Assembly (NCBI RefSeq): GCF_031846445.1
Contig: NZ_JAVRHR010000001.1
Span: 186,001-250,000, forward strand
Length of the DNA: 64,000 nt
Reading direction: 5' to 3'
DNA from: Croceitalea rosinachiae
GTDB lineage: Bacteria; Bacteroidota; Bacteroidia; Flavobacteriales; Flavobacteriaceae
Under the pieces are notes generated by a model. The model did not search any database. It had not been told where the DNA came from and saw nothing but the letters and a program-made list of their open reading frames with translations. This document shows positions 9,009 through 17,796 of this stretch, piece by piece. Numbering within the stretch: the first letter of the stretch is position 1; each line of letters begins with the position of its first letter. The translations under genes and the position numbers were made by a program.

Positions 9009-10145
9009 ATGCTAATTTCTATCTTAGCATCTTACAAGTTAAAAACTATTGTTGTGGTCAATTTTGAGGTTGTTATCAATTTTATAGTCCTGTTTTTGGG
9101 TCTTTTTTTCGTGTTAAAATTCGCTGGAAAAGACTATAAAAAAAGTGTATCAAATCGGTACCTGATAATTTTTGTCATTATCAATATGGTATTGATTTTT
9201 CGTGGAATGCGTTGGACTGTGGATGCAAACTTTTCAAACCATAGACTTTTCAACTTTCTTGATGGGTTTATTTTTTTATATCCTGTCTATCTATATGCCT
9301 ATATAAAAAGGCTTACCTCTGCTAGTAATTTTCATATTACAAAACCTCACTTTGTACTTCCTATTATTTATTTTTTGATCGTATTAATTAATATTTCCAT
9401 TTCCCCTAATTATTATCTATCAAATCTAAGTCACTCTTTTCTCACTCATAAGATAATTGAGGCTATTGCCATTCTTTCTTGTTTTTTCTACTTAGCCAAG
9501 ACTCACCTGCATTTCAGAAAATATATATCAAATGAAAAAAAACATATTTCATACATTCAAAATGCTCTGGTTTATATTAAGGTTTTCTTATGGGTTGTTT
9601 TAATGTTCGTTTTAACATGGGCAATCACCTATTTTGGCCATCACTTGATAACCATGACAGGAGAACAGATAGTAATATTCTATACTATAACGCATTTTGC
9701 CCTATTAGGAAGTATTTGTGTTGTGGTATATCATGAGATTGCATTTCCTCAATTATTTAGATTGGAAGAGCAAGTTACCCCACAAAGGCTTACATCAAAA
9801 GAAACCGAAACATTGAAAGCAAAAATTGATACTTTAATGTTACATCAAAAGGCATATCTGGAACCTGAACTGAACCTAGCAGAATTTTCTAAAAGACTAA
9901 ATGCTTCTACAAATGATATTTCATGGTTTTTGAACAAAGTCTTAAAAAAGACCTTTTACGATTTTGTAAATACCTATAGAGTACAGGAGTTCATTGAAAA
10001 ACTTGAAAAAGGGGAACACCGTACGCATACATTTTCAACCCTTAGTTTTGATTCTGGTTTCAATTCTAAATCCACCTTTAATAAGGCTTTTAAAGAGCTT
10101 ACAGGTCAGACTCCCAGAGAGTATATCAAAAAAAGAGACCTTTAA
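9009..10145 (+). CDS. Membrane-anchored AraC-family transcriptional regulator (7 TM sensor)
   Basis: 378 residues from ATG 9009 (a TTG at 8988 would add 7). The first about 240 residues contain seven hydrophobic segments; the C-terminal 100 residues form the AraC double helix-turn-helix, with the first helix pair at LNLAEFSKRLNASTNDISWF and the family signature around SFDSGFNSKSTFNKAFKELTGQTP. This architecture is common in Flavobacteria, where a membrane sensor is tied directly to a DNA-binding domain. It sits in the middle of a lipoprotein cluster and its likely targets are the elements at 6632-6650 and 10228-10246. Ligand unknown. Confidence 0.9.
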   Translation: MLISILASYKLKTIVVVNFEVVINFIVLFLGLFFVLKFAGKDYKKSVSNRYLIIFVIINMVLIFRGMRWTVDANFSNHRLFNFLDGFIFLYPVYLYAYIKRLTSASNFHITKPHFVLPIIYFLIVLINISISPNYYLSNLSHSFLTHKIIEAIAILSCFFYLAKTHLHFRKYISNEKKHISYIQNALVYIKVFLWVVLMFVLTWAITYFGHHLITMTGEQIVIFYTITHFALLGSICVVVYHEIAFPQLFRLEEQVTPQRLTSKETETLKAKIDTLMLHQKAYLEPELNLAEFSKRLNASTNDISWFLNKVLKKTFYDFVNTYRVQEFIEKLEKGEHRTHTFSTLSFDSGFNSKSTFNKAFKELTGQTPREYIKKRDL

Positions 10146-10227
10146 ATTTCCCGCTCAATTTTTAACTACAAAACCTTGATTTTAACAATCCTTCCAAGGT
10201 TATCTATTCTATAATCTCATAGAAATA

Positions 10228-10246
10228 TGTAGTACTGTACCCACAT
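10228..10246 (+). promoter_or_regulatory. Putative regulator site B, upstream of the 173-residue lipoprotein
   Basis: TGTAGTACTGTACCCACAT, 16 of 19 identical to the element at 6632-6650, including a shared CTGTACCCACAT block. It lies 57 nt before the next start codon. The downstream AT-rich spacer contains TAGATGTTG, which is at best a poor -7 box, so activation by a regulator would make sense. Confidence 0.5.
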
Positions 10247-10303
10247 GGTTGACAACTTCCTAGATGTTGTTCAAATTAGGGCAATCAAAAAATTTATAAT
10301 CAA

Positions 10304-10825
10304 ATGAATGTTTCAGTAATAAATCCGGTTTTTTCAATCTTCATATTTATATTGTTGTTTAGCTCTTCTTGTGAAGATTCAGAAAATCCTGAAGAGACAA
10401 CTTCGGAACAATCTGATATGCCAGATGTTTCTGAAACCCCAGAAGACCCAGAAGTGAGCATATTCAATCTTGAAGAAGGGAATTATCGAGGGTTATGGAA
10501 TTCTTCCACTTCAACCGCCACTTTTACGAACCTAGCTATTTCCGCTAAAATTGAAGAGAGTTCAACTGGAATGTTCGAAGGAGAATTTTTTATCTCAGAC
10601 AATTTTTTGAGCTGTTGTAATAGCGGACCTAATGATGGTACTATCCGTTTTAGAGTAAGTGAAAATACGCTAGAAGATTTCGAATGGGATGATATTATTC
10701 CAAACTGCAACGGGACTTTTGAAGGGAATGGTGAGCTAGTAGATGACAATTCTTTCAGTATAGATATAACAGGTTTGGACTGCGATGGTAATCATACCGG
10801 TACGATTATATTATCTGAAATGTAA
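10304..10825 (+). CDS. Small acidic lipoprotein, unknown function
   Basis: 173 residues with a lipoprotein signal peptide ending FSSSC and a very acidic linker (EDSENPEETTSEQSDMPDV...). The rest looks all-beta: short alternating strands and a C-terminal segment ending NHTGTIILSEM. Cysteine pairs (CC at about residue 105, and single Cys at about 131 and 160) could form disulfides outside the cytoplasm. I do not recognise the family. The gene has its own putative upstream element and is followed 9 bp later by the hydrolase gene, so it probably heads a two-gene unit. Confidence 0.7.
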   Translation: MNVSVINPVFSIFIFILLFSSSCEDSENPEETTSEQSDMPDVSETPEDPEVSIFNLEEGNYRGLWNSSTSTATFTNLAISAKIEESSTGMFEGEFFISDNFLSCCNSGPNDGTIRFRVSENTLEDFEWDDIIPNCNGTFEGNGELVDDNSFSIDITGLDCDGNHTGTIILSEM

Positions 10826-10834
10826 ATTTACAAA

Positions 10835-11800
10835 ATGATTAGGAAAACAAACTTGGTCTCATCACTATTAAAAAAAATACTGTTTATTGCTTTTATTTTT
10901 AGTCTTTCTTGCACTCAAAGTAAAACATCAGAAGAAGATTTGATGCTGGTTGAAGAAGAAGAGAGTTCTAGTAAGGATATTGACCTCATTGATAACGATG
11001 AAGTAATATTGGAAACCACAAAAATTGTTATTGATTCTACAGACCTTGTTAATTTGCCAATAGATATTGGAGGAACTCATACGGCATATCCATTATATAG
11101 TACTCCGGCAAGATTTGGCCACCATGTATACACTCCTAGCGGATATGCTAAAGATGGACCAGAATATCCGTTATTGGTTTACTTGCACGGATGGGATCCA
11201 TCTGGCTATACGGGATCTGATATAGAAGAACTTGACGAATTACTTGGAGGAGCAATTTCCCCACCCTCGTTGATAACAGGAAACAGATGGAATCCTCCTT
11301 TTCCCTTTATAGTTGCCTCACCAAGGTTGAAACACAATACATATTGGGCGCATTTCGACATCCATAGTTTTATTACATATCTCATCGAAAACTATCAGAT
11401 AAATCAGAAAAGGATTTATTTGACAGGTCTAAGTTTAGGTGGTGGCGGTGCATGGTATTATGTTGGCGAAAGAGGTGATGACAATTATGTGGCAGCAATT
11501 GTTCCTATAAGTGCAAGAGGGGAACCAAGGATTATTGACAACCTTACCAAAATACCTATTTGGGCTTTCCATGGTGATAGCGATACTACGGTCGATGCGG
11601 TTACCAATTATGGTTCGGTAACTTTAGTAAACTCTATTAACATGAAAAATCCACAAACACCGGCCAAAATAACCCTATTCAAAAATACGGGACATGATGC
11701 TTGGTCAAGGGTATATTCAGATCATTTTACCCCTCATACAACCAGATTTCCCTTTGATGTATCCATTTATGATTGGATGTTACAATATAAAAAAGAGTAG
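10835..11800 (+). CDS. Alpha/beta-hydrolase lipoprotein (esterase/PHB-depolymerase-like)
   Basis: 321 residues. Signal peptide ends FIFSLSC, then an acidic linker to about residue 60. The catalytic triad can be read: nucleophile in TGLSLGGGGAWYY, acid in FHGDSDTTVD, histidine in NTGHDAW. An oxyanion-type HGWDP follows the first strand. This matches the predicted-peptidase/feruloyl-esterase/PHB-depolymerase branch of alpha/beta hydrolases; the substrate is open. It closes the 6.7-11.8 kb lipoprotein cluster. Confidence 0.82.
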   Translation: MIRKTNLVSSLLKKILFIAFIFSLSCTQSKTSEEDLMLVEEEESSSKDIDLIDNDEVILETTKIVIDSTDLVNLPIDIGGTHTAYPLYSTPARFGHHVYTPSGYAKDGPEYPLLVYLHGWDPSGYTGSDIEELDELLGGAISPPSLITGNRWNPPFPFIVASPRLKHNTYWAHFDIHSFITYLIENYQINQKRIYLTGLSLGGGGAWYYVGERGDDNYVAAIVPISARGEPRIIDNLTKIPIWAFHGDSDTTVDAVTNYGSVTLVNSINMKNPQTPAKITLFKNTGHDAWSRVYSDHFTPHTTRFPFDVSIYDWMLQYKKE

Positions 11801-11908
11801 GCTTCCGTCTTTAAAAATACCCTTTCCTAATTTTGGCTTTTTAAAGCTATAACGCTGCGCTAATTTCATTGTATAATTTAAGGTTGAAAGACTAGCCTTT
11901 CAAATATA

Positions 11909-11960
11909 GCGTAGTCGAGATTTTTTTTGACTAAGTCAATTGATTAGTTCTCGACTACGC
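11909..11960. repeat. Inverted repeat of a dispersed-element type (TCGACTACGCTC family)
   Basis: Two perfect 12-bp arms, GCGTAGTCGAGA at 11909-11920 and its complement at 11949-11960, separated by 28 bp that are partly palindromic themselves (CTAA...TCAATTGA...TTAG). Sequences of the type TTCTCGACTACGCTC are, from memory, scattered between genes in many flavobacterial genomes. Related shorter copies appear at 35002-35017 and 63936-63963. Confidence 0.6.
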
Positions 11961-11980
11961 TCAAACTTACATAAAACAAA

Positions 11981-12010
11981 AAAACCTGCAAAGTTCTCTT
12001 TGCAGGTTTT
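11981..12010. terminator. Bidirectional rho-independent terminator between the hydrolase cluster and hppA
   Basis: Perfect 13-bp stem AAAACCTGCAAAG (11981-11993) with a 4-nt loop and its complement at 11998-12010. A T-rich tract follows on the minus strand (hppA message), and a shorter one on the plus strand. Confidence 0.8.
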
Positions 12011-12022
12011 GGTTGGTTGGAT

Positions 12023-12047
12023 GACCTTCCGATTAATTCGGAAGGTC
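12023..12047 (-). terminator. Hairpin just after the hppA stop codon
   Basis: 10-bp perfect stem GACCTTCCGA / TCGGAAGGTC with a 5-nt loop, located 9 bp after the hppA stop and 13 bp before the stronger terminator. No U-tract of its own, so it may protect the message end rather than terminate. Confidence 0.5.
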
Positions 12048-12056
12048 TAGCCAAAC

Positions 12057-14435
12057 TTATTCTATTGTAATAGACTTATTATAAGCCTCTACTTGAGTTT
12101 TCACCTCCTCTTTAGTCGCACCAGTAAATTCTTTTACAGTTTCTATTATTTCACCGTTAACGGTAGCAGATGAAGTAACAACAGCTTTAAAATCACCATT
12201 TTCTGTATTGCTCATTTCAACACGAATTTGTTGCTCCATTTGTTTTTCAACAACTTCAGTAGCCATTTTATCTTCGTTATAAGCCATCATAGTATCTGCA
12301 CTGATTGCAATACTTGGTGCAATCACCAATGCCACGACAGACATTAATTTCAATAAGATGTTTAATGAAGGACCTGAAGTATCTTTAAATGGATCACCAA
12401 CAGTATCACCTACTACAGCAGCCTTATGGGCATCAGTACCTTTTTTACCGTCACTTTCGATAGTTTTCTTGGCGTTATCCCAAGCACCACCAGCATTAGA
12501 CTGAAAGATTGCCATTAACACTCCACAAGTGGTTACGCCAGCAAGAAGCCCACCTAACATTTCAGCACCACCTATAAAACCGACAGCTACAGGAACAGCA
12601 ATCGCTAAAAGGCCGGGTAATACCATTTCTTTAATAGAAGCTTTTGTTGAAATATCTACACACTTATCATATTCTGCTAAACCATCAGCGGCATCAAACG
12701 TTGCTCTTTGTTCAGCAGTGGCCTTAGACATATCAGAATCAACAGCTCTCATTACTTCTAATGCAGCCTTCAATTGAGGAATATCTCTAAACTGACGACG
12801 AACTTCTTCAATCATTGCCATTGCAGCTCTACCCACAGCATTCATAGAAAGTGCAGAGAACACGAAAGGTAACATACCACCCACTAACAAACCAGCCATT
12901 ACTGTTGGTTTTGAAACATCAATAGCAGTTACATTAGCAGTTTGCATAAAAGCGGCAAATAATGCTAAAGCAGTCAAAGCTGCTGAAGCAATTGCAAAAC
13001 CTTTACCAATAGCAGCAGTAGTATTACCAACAGCATCTAATTTATCAGTACGCTCTCTAACTTCTGGTTCTAATTCCGCCATTTCAGCAATACCACCAGC
13101 ATTATCAGAAATAGGTCCGTAAGCATCAACAGCTAATTGGATACCAGTGTTTGCCAACATACCTACTGCAGCAATTGCAATACCATAAAGACCAGCAAAA
13201 TGATGCGAAACCAAAATTGCAGCTGCAATTAAAATAATAGGAAACATGGTAGACATCATACCTACACCTAAACCAGCAATAATGTTTGTTGCTGCTCCAG
13301 TTTCAGATTGACGTACAATTGAGGTTACTGGTTTTGTACCAGTACCTGTATAATATTCTGTTACTTTACCAACTGCAAGACCTGCAACCAAACCTGCAAT
13401 TACCGCAAAAAACACACCCATTGAACCATATTCTACTCCATTGAATGTCCAGCTTTCTGGTAACATATTTGTAATAATAAAATAAGATGCTATCAACATT
13501 AAAAAGGCAGAACCAAATTCACCAATGTTTAATGCGGTTTGAGGATTACCTCCATCTTTTACCTTTACAAAAAAGGTTCCAATAATAGACATGATAATAC
13601 CAATAGCTGCTAATACCAAAGGAAGGTATACCGCGCCCAAGCCGTCAAAAGCTCCAGAAAAAGCTGGAATTTGAGTAAAGGCAGCACCAAGAACCATAGT
13701 ACCTATTATAGAACCTACATACGACTCGAAAAGGTCAGCGCCCATACCAGCAACATCACCTACATTATCACCTACGTTATCTGCAATAGTAGCAGGGTTT
13801 AACGGATGGTCTTCAGGAATACCAGCTTCTACTTTACCAACAAGGTCGGCACCAACGTCAGCAGCTTTGGTATAAATACCACCGCCAACACGTGCAAAAA
13901 GTGCAATTGAAGAAGCACCCAAAGAGAAACCAGAAAGTACATTCAATACTTCACCTAGCTCCCATCCTTGACCACTATATATCATAAATAGCCCGCTTAA
14001 TCCTAAAACACCAAGACCCACAACACCAAGACCCATTACGGCACCACCAGCAAAAGCTACTTCCAAGGCCTTACCTAACGAGGTTCTTGCAGCATTCGTA
14101 GTACGAACGTTTGCTTTGGTAGCCACTTTCATGCCAATAAAACCAGCTAAAGCAGAACAAATGGCACCTACAACAAATGATACTGCTACCATTCCATTAG
14201 ACCCTTCTTCATTACTTCCTTTAAAGAACAAGAGAACAGCAACGGCAATAACGAATATGCTTAATATTTTGTATTCTGCTTTTAAGAAAGACATTGCCCC
14301 ATCAGCAATATTTTTGGCAATCCTTGCCATTTTAGCATCACCTACTTCTTGTTTTGATACCCATCCGCTTTTTATAAAAACGTACAATAGCGCCAAAACC
14401 CCGAATACCGGCAAAAACTTTACGATTAATTCCAT
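12057..14435 (-). CDS. hppA: K+-dependent membrane-bound ion-translocating pyrophosphatase
   Basis: 792 residues with about 16 membrane segments. The pyrophosphate site is visible in DVGADLVGKVE and DNVGDNVGDVAGMGADL, repeated later as DNAGGIAEMAE. GNTTAAIGKGFAI carries alanine at the position that marks K+-dependent enzymes (lysine marks the K+-independent class). It couples PPi hydrolysis to export of H+ and/or Na+ across the inner membrane; which ion cannot be read with certainty. Odd feature: about 75 hydrophilic residues follow the last helix, with a heptad-like EVVEKQMEQQIRVEM and an EEVKTQVEAYNK motif. The soluble pyrophosphatase gene lies directly upstream on the same strand. Confidence 0.96.
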   Translation of the reverse strand: MELIVKFLPVFGVLALLYVFIKSGWVSKQEVGDAKMARIAKNIADGAMSFLKAEYKILSIFVIAVAVLLFFKGSNEEGSNGMVAVSFVVGAICSALAGFIGMKVATKANVRTTNAARTSLGKALEVAFAGGAVMGLGVVGLGVLGLSGLFMIYSGQGWELGEVLNVLSGFSLGASSIALFARVGGGIYTKAADVGADLVGKVEAGIPEDHPLNPATIADNVGDNVGDVAGMGADLFESYVGSIIGTMVLGAAFTQIPAFSGAFDGLGAVYLPLVLAAIGIIMSIIGTFFVKVKDGGNPQTALNIGEFGSAFLMLIASYFIITNMLPESWTFNGVEYGSMGVFFAVIAGLVAGLAVGKVTEYYTGTGTKPVTSIVRQSETGAATNIIAGLGVGMMSTMFPIILIAAAILVSHHFAGLYGIAIAAVGMLANTGIQLAVDAYGPISDNAGGIAEMAELEPEVRERTDKLDAVGNTTAAIGKGFAIASAALTALALFAAFMQTANVTAIDVSKPTVMAGLLVGGMLPFVFSALSMNAVGRAAMAMIEEVRRQFRDIPQLKAALEVMRAVDSDMSKATAEQRATFDAADGLAEYDKCVDISTKASIKEMVLPGLLAIAVPVAVGFIGGAEMLGGLLAGVTTCGVLMAIFQSNAGGAWDNAKKTIESDGKKGTDAHKAAVVGDTVGDPFKDTSGPSLNILLKLMSVVALVIAPSIAISADTMMAYNEDKMATEVVEKQMEQQIRVEMSNTENGDFKAVVTSSATVNGEIIETVKEFTGATKEEVKTQVEAYNKSITIE

Positions 14436-14506
14436 AGTTGTTAGTTAATTATGATTTTTTTAAGAATTTTTAATGCCTGCAAATGTAGTAAAATAGCCAC
14501 TAATAA

Positions 14507-14531
14507 AAAAAGCAGCCAACTGCTGCTTTTT
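14507..14531 (-). terminator. Terminator downstream of ppa
   Basis: Stem AAAAAGCAGC (14507-14516) / GCTGCTTTTT (14522-14531) with a 5-nt loop, T-rich on both sides. It lies between ppa and hppA, so hppA should have its own promoter in the short gap to 14436. Confidence 0.7.
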
Positions 14532-14552
14532 ATTATTTTTTAATAAGATAAG

Positions 14553-15080
14553 TTATATAATAAACGTCCTTTTTTTCTTGTGCTCACTATCATCATAACG
14601 CTTTACGCACTCATGATATATTTTAATAGCTTCATCTGCATTTCCCCATCCTCCGGTATCTACCTTTTTTTCTTCTAAATCTTTATATACTTGAAAAAAA
14701 TGTTCAATTTCTTTTAAACGATGTGGATTCAAATCAGAAATATCAGTTCTTTTACTCCAAATTGGGTCGGAAACTGGCACGCAGATAATTTTCTCATCTG
14801 GTCCTTTTTCATCGGTCATATGAAAGACACCAATAGGCTTTACCTCCATAACTACCATAGGATAGGTTGGCTCAGTACCCAAAACCAATACATCTAAAGG
14901 ATCTTTATCTAACGCCAAGGTTTCGGGAACAAAACCATAATCACCAGGATACATCATAGAAGAAAACAAGGTTCTATCAAAACGTATTTTATGAAGTGTA
15001 AAATCGTATTCGTATTTATTTCTGCTGCCTTTTGGTATTTCTATCAAAACATCAAAAGTGACTGCTTCTTTTTTAGCCAT
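14553..15080 (-). CDS. ppa: Soluble inorganic pyrophosphatase (family I)
   Basis: 175 residues, normal for prokaryotic family I enzymes. Hydrolyses PPi to phosphate in the cytosol with Mg2+. Key segments: the lysine/glutamate start (IEIPKGSRNKYEYD), MYPGDYGFVPETLALDKDPLDVLVL with the metal-binding aspartates, and GPDEKIICVP. It precedes hppA, so both routes of PPi removal are encoded side by side: one dissipating, one conserving energy. The two are separated by a terminator. Confidence 0.96.
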   Translation of the reverse strand: MAKKEAVTFDVLIEIPKGSRNKYEYDFTLHKIRFDRTLFSSMMYPGDYGFVPETLALDKDPLDVLVLGTEPTYPMVVMEVKPIGVFHMTDEKGPDEKIICVPVSDPIWSKRTDISDLNPHRLKEIEHFFQVYKDLEEKKVDTGGWGNADEAIKIYHECVKRYDDSEHKKKRTFII

Positions 15081-15146
15081 TTTGCTTATTTAAAATCAAT
15101 TTTATCAAACGCCAAAAATACCTTTTAATTGCTTTCCGAATATTAA

Positions 15147-17642
15147 TTAAAAATTAAATCCAAAAGTTCCGGTGACCCCAAATGCACGGGCATCTGGATT
15201 ATCAAGATAGTTACCCCTAAAATTAAAATCAACCCTAAAGATTTTAAAGATGTTTCCGATTCCCAGTGAATACTCCCAATAAATCTCATCATTTGGTGCC
15301 AAAAGAGGAATATTTGTTGGAGCACTTAAAGCAATATTCTCATCAGAAATAGAACCCCAAGCACCTCTTAAACCTACTATTTCACGTAGGTTTAATTTTC
15401 TAAGAAATGGTATTCTTGAAAACAATCTTCCATTGAAATTGTGTTCAAGGTGCAAGGTTGCATATGTATCGGTCACAAACTCATAAAAATCTAAATTAGG
15501 AAAGGTATTGTACAATGAAAACAGGGTTTGATTACCTGGAATTACACTTAACAAACCTAAAGGGACTTCTCCAAAGGTTTTGCCCAACTCAATAGTACTT
15601 GTCAATCTACCAAAACCACCTAATTGCCAAGGTTGGGTATAGGAAAATTGCAAACGCTGGTAATCAAAATCACTTTGCAGAAAACCTTCAAGACCAACGG
15701 TGTAGTTTAATAATAAGGTACTATAGTTTTCGTTGACGTCATAACGATCTACCCCATAACCTATAGTCTTCTTTCCTGGAGTATAGATAAGCGTTGTATT
15801 GATATCAAACTGTTCTATTTCAGAGGATATGCCGGTTGGAGACGATGGGTCTACATAATCAAGGCTAAAAGCATCGGGTAGCGCCGAGCTCAATTGCCTA
15901 AAAGAACCCCCTAAATTAACCCTAAGGTTCTTCACCGGTTCCATTTCAAAATTGATGACCGAGAGGTTAATGTTTGTCAACCGATTGTTATTTCCTACCG
16001 AGACTAAGGCTGATGACGCTATACTTCTACCAAGAACATCATTCGTGGCCGTCAAATTAATACCGAGTTGCTCAATATCCCGACGATTACCACCTGATAA
16101 AATCAAACGAGATTTTCTATCCAATAGAAACTTGCCTGAGAAACCATGCTTGAACTTTTTATCTTCAAACCCATATGCCATATAGCCTTCTAACCGCCAG
16201 GTATCATTTTGTGTAAAATAGGTCCGCGCTCCTCCCCTTAAACGAATTCCTTCAGCATCATTAAATCCGAAAGTGCTATAAACATCTCCAATATCTATAT
16301 TCCACTTATCAATTTCAACATAACCAGAAGCCATAATACTCGCTATATTATAGAAGGTATTGAATTTGGGAACTGTTTTTAGAGTATCCAACAATTTAAA
16401 GATTCCCGATTCATCATCGTTTAACCGCTCAAGACGAGCATTTTTCCAAAACGTGCTGTCTTGTTGGAAAACTCGAGGATCATAAGGGTCGGATTTTGCC
16501 TTATAAAAGTCTTCTGGACGGTCTAAGTTAAACTTATAATTATCATATACCGTTGTCCGTTTACCATAAACCCCTCTCGATTTTTCCTTTTTAGAAAACG
16601 CAAAATCACTCAACATATAATCACGCTTCAATAGAAAAACAGAATCACTGACCACTTCAAAGTCTTGCTCAATATAAATCTCCTTTACCCAATTAATATT
16701 GGCACTTTTAGTGACTTCAAGGTTGATTTTTTTAATGGCGTAGGTAGTATCATTTACCCAAAAATCCCCCTTGAATGTAAGCTCATTTTTTCTACGTGGA
16801 TAATAGATAATATTATAACACCATTTATTATCAATGAAGGTGCTATCAGAAAGCACATAATTATAGGTATCAACACCGGTTTTGGAAAGCGGACTTGTAA
16901 AACTCTTGTCAAAAAACTTCAAATAGTTATCATAGATATCATAATCAGTATAAAGATCTTCAACAAATGCCGTAATGGCCTGATTACCTCCAAAACCAGA
17001 ATTCTTATTGCCGAGAACATCTTCTTTTTCTAATTGATATGAATTATCACCATATATTTTAGAAAAAACTTCATTTAAAAACATTGGCAAATAGGTCTTA
17101 CCAGTAATGCGTGAGGTATCTAAATCTTGAAATATAAATTCTAAGCCCCTGAAAAGCTTACTCTTGATTAAGGCACTATCAATCGTGTTCAAATCAAACT
17201 CTACTTTTTCATACTTATCGTACTGATAACTTTTAAACTTTCGAACTCCGTTCACACGTTTTTTAGCCCAGATTTTTTTGAGAATGTCAATAGCGGGATT
17301 ATTCTTTTTTGATTGCTTACCTGTATAGACAATCACCTCATCTAACTGTTCTGCAGATTCGACCATTACTATCTCTAAATCATAGTTTACTTTTTGATCT
17401 AGCTTAATTTCCTGAGTATCATAACCAATAAAAGAAATTATTAAGGTTTCGTACGTATCATCAGATTCAAAATAAAATCGACCGTTATCATTTGTGATGG
17501 TCCCTTCTGAAGAGTTTTTAAAGACAATATTGGCAAAAGCAACAGGTGAACCTGATTCATCTTGCACAATACCACTCACCTTTGATTGTGAACTTACTAT
17601 AGAAACCAGTAAAAATGAAATTAGAAAAAGGAATTTTTTCAT
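15147..17642 (-). CDS. DUF5686 outer-membrane protein with carboxypeptidase-regulatory-like domain
   Basis: 831 residues from ATG 17640-17642, chosen because it places the signal peptide MKKFLFLISFLLVSIVSSQ at the start; an in-frame ATG 15 codons upstream does not. Residues about 20-100 form a CarboxypepD_reg-like beta sandwich (SKVSGIVQDESGSPVAFANI, then SFIGYDTQEIKL), as in TonB-dependent receptors, followed by the DUF5686 region that ends in a predicted beta-barrel with alternating strands (final strand VTGTFGFNF). No TonB plug domain is seen. Common in Bacteroidota, function unknown; outer membrane location is inferred. Confidence 0.85.
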   Translation of the reverse strand: MKKFLFLISFLLVSIVSSQSKVSGIVQDESGSPVAFANIVFKNSSEGTITNDNGRFYFESDDTYETLIISFIGYDTQEIKLDQKVNYDLEIVMVESAEQLDEVIVYTGKQSKKNNPAIDILKKIWAKKRVNGVRKFKSYQYDKYEKVEFDLNTIDSALIKSKLFRGLEFIFQDLDTSRITGKTYLPMFLNEVFSKIYGDNSYQLEKEDVLGNKNSGFGGNQAITAFVEDLYTDYDIYDNYLKFFDKSFTSPLSKTGVDTYNYVLSDSTFIDNKWCYNIIYYPRRKNELTFKGDFWVNDTTYAIKKINLEVTKSANINWVKEIYIEQDFEVVSDSVFLLKRDYMLSDFAFSKKEKSRGVYGKRTTVYDNYKFNLDRPEDFYKAKSDPYDPRVFQQDSTFWKNARLERLNDDESGIFKLLDTLKTVPKFNTFYNIASIMASGYVEIDKWNIDIGDVYSTFGFNDAEGIRLRGGARTYFTQNDTWRLEGYMAYGFEDKKFKHGFSGKFLLDRKSRLILSGGNRRDIEQLGINLTATNDVLGRSIASSALVSVGNNNRLTNINLSVINFEMEPVKNLRVNLGGSFRQLSSALPDAFSLDYVDPSSPTGISSEIEQFDINTTLIYTPGKKTIGYGVDRYDVNENYSTLLLNYTVGLEGFLQSDFDYQRLQFSYTQPWQLGGFGRLTSTIELGKTFGEVPLGLLSVIPGNQTLFSLYNTFPNLDFYEFVTDTYATLHLEHNFNGRLFSRIPFLRKLNLREIVGLRGAWGSISDENIALSAPTNIPLLAPNDEIYWEYSLGIGNIFKIFRVDFNFRGNYLDNPDARAFGVTGTFGFNF

Positions 17643-17746
17643 GTTTTGATATGTCTTATGACATTGAAAATCGGTATGAGATTTCAATGAAATGTGGTCA
17701 ATTTGATTTTAAAAGTAATTTTCTATCAAAAACTATTCCTTAAAAA

Positions 17747-17774
17747 AGCCTCGTCAACATTTGTCGACGAGGCT
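17747..17774 (-). terminator. Terminator downstream of pdhB
   Basis: Stem AGCCTCGTC (17747-17755) / GACGAGGCT (17766-17774) with a 10-nt loop; on the minus strand it is followed by a T-rich run. It lies 22 bp after the pdhB stop. Confidence 0.75.
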
Positions 17775-17796
17775 AAAATACCTTACAAATATTATT

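Noticed and set aside
14116..14448. Plus-strand open frame antisense to hppA
   Set aside because: Mirror of a well-conserved membrane protein; its hydrophobic look comes from the complementary codons.
16665..17033. Plus-strand open frame within the DUF5686 gene
   Set aside because: Shadow frame; isoleucine-rich sequence with no domain and no upstream signal.
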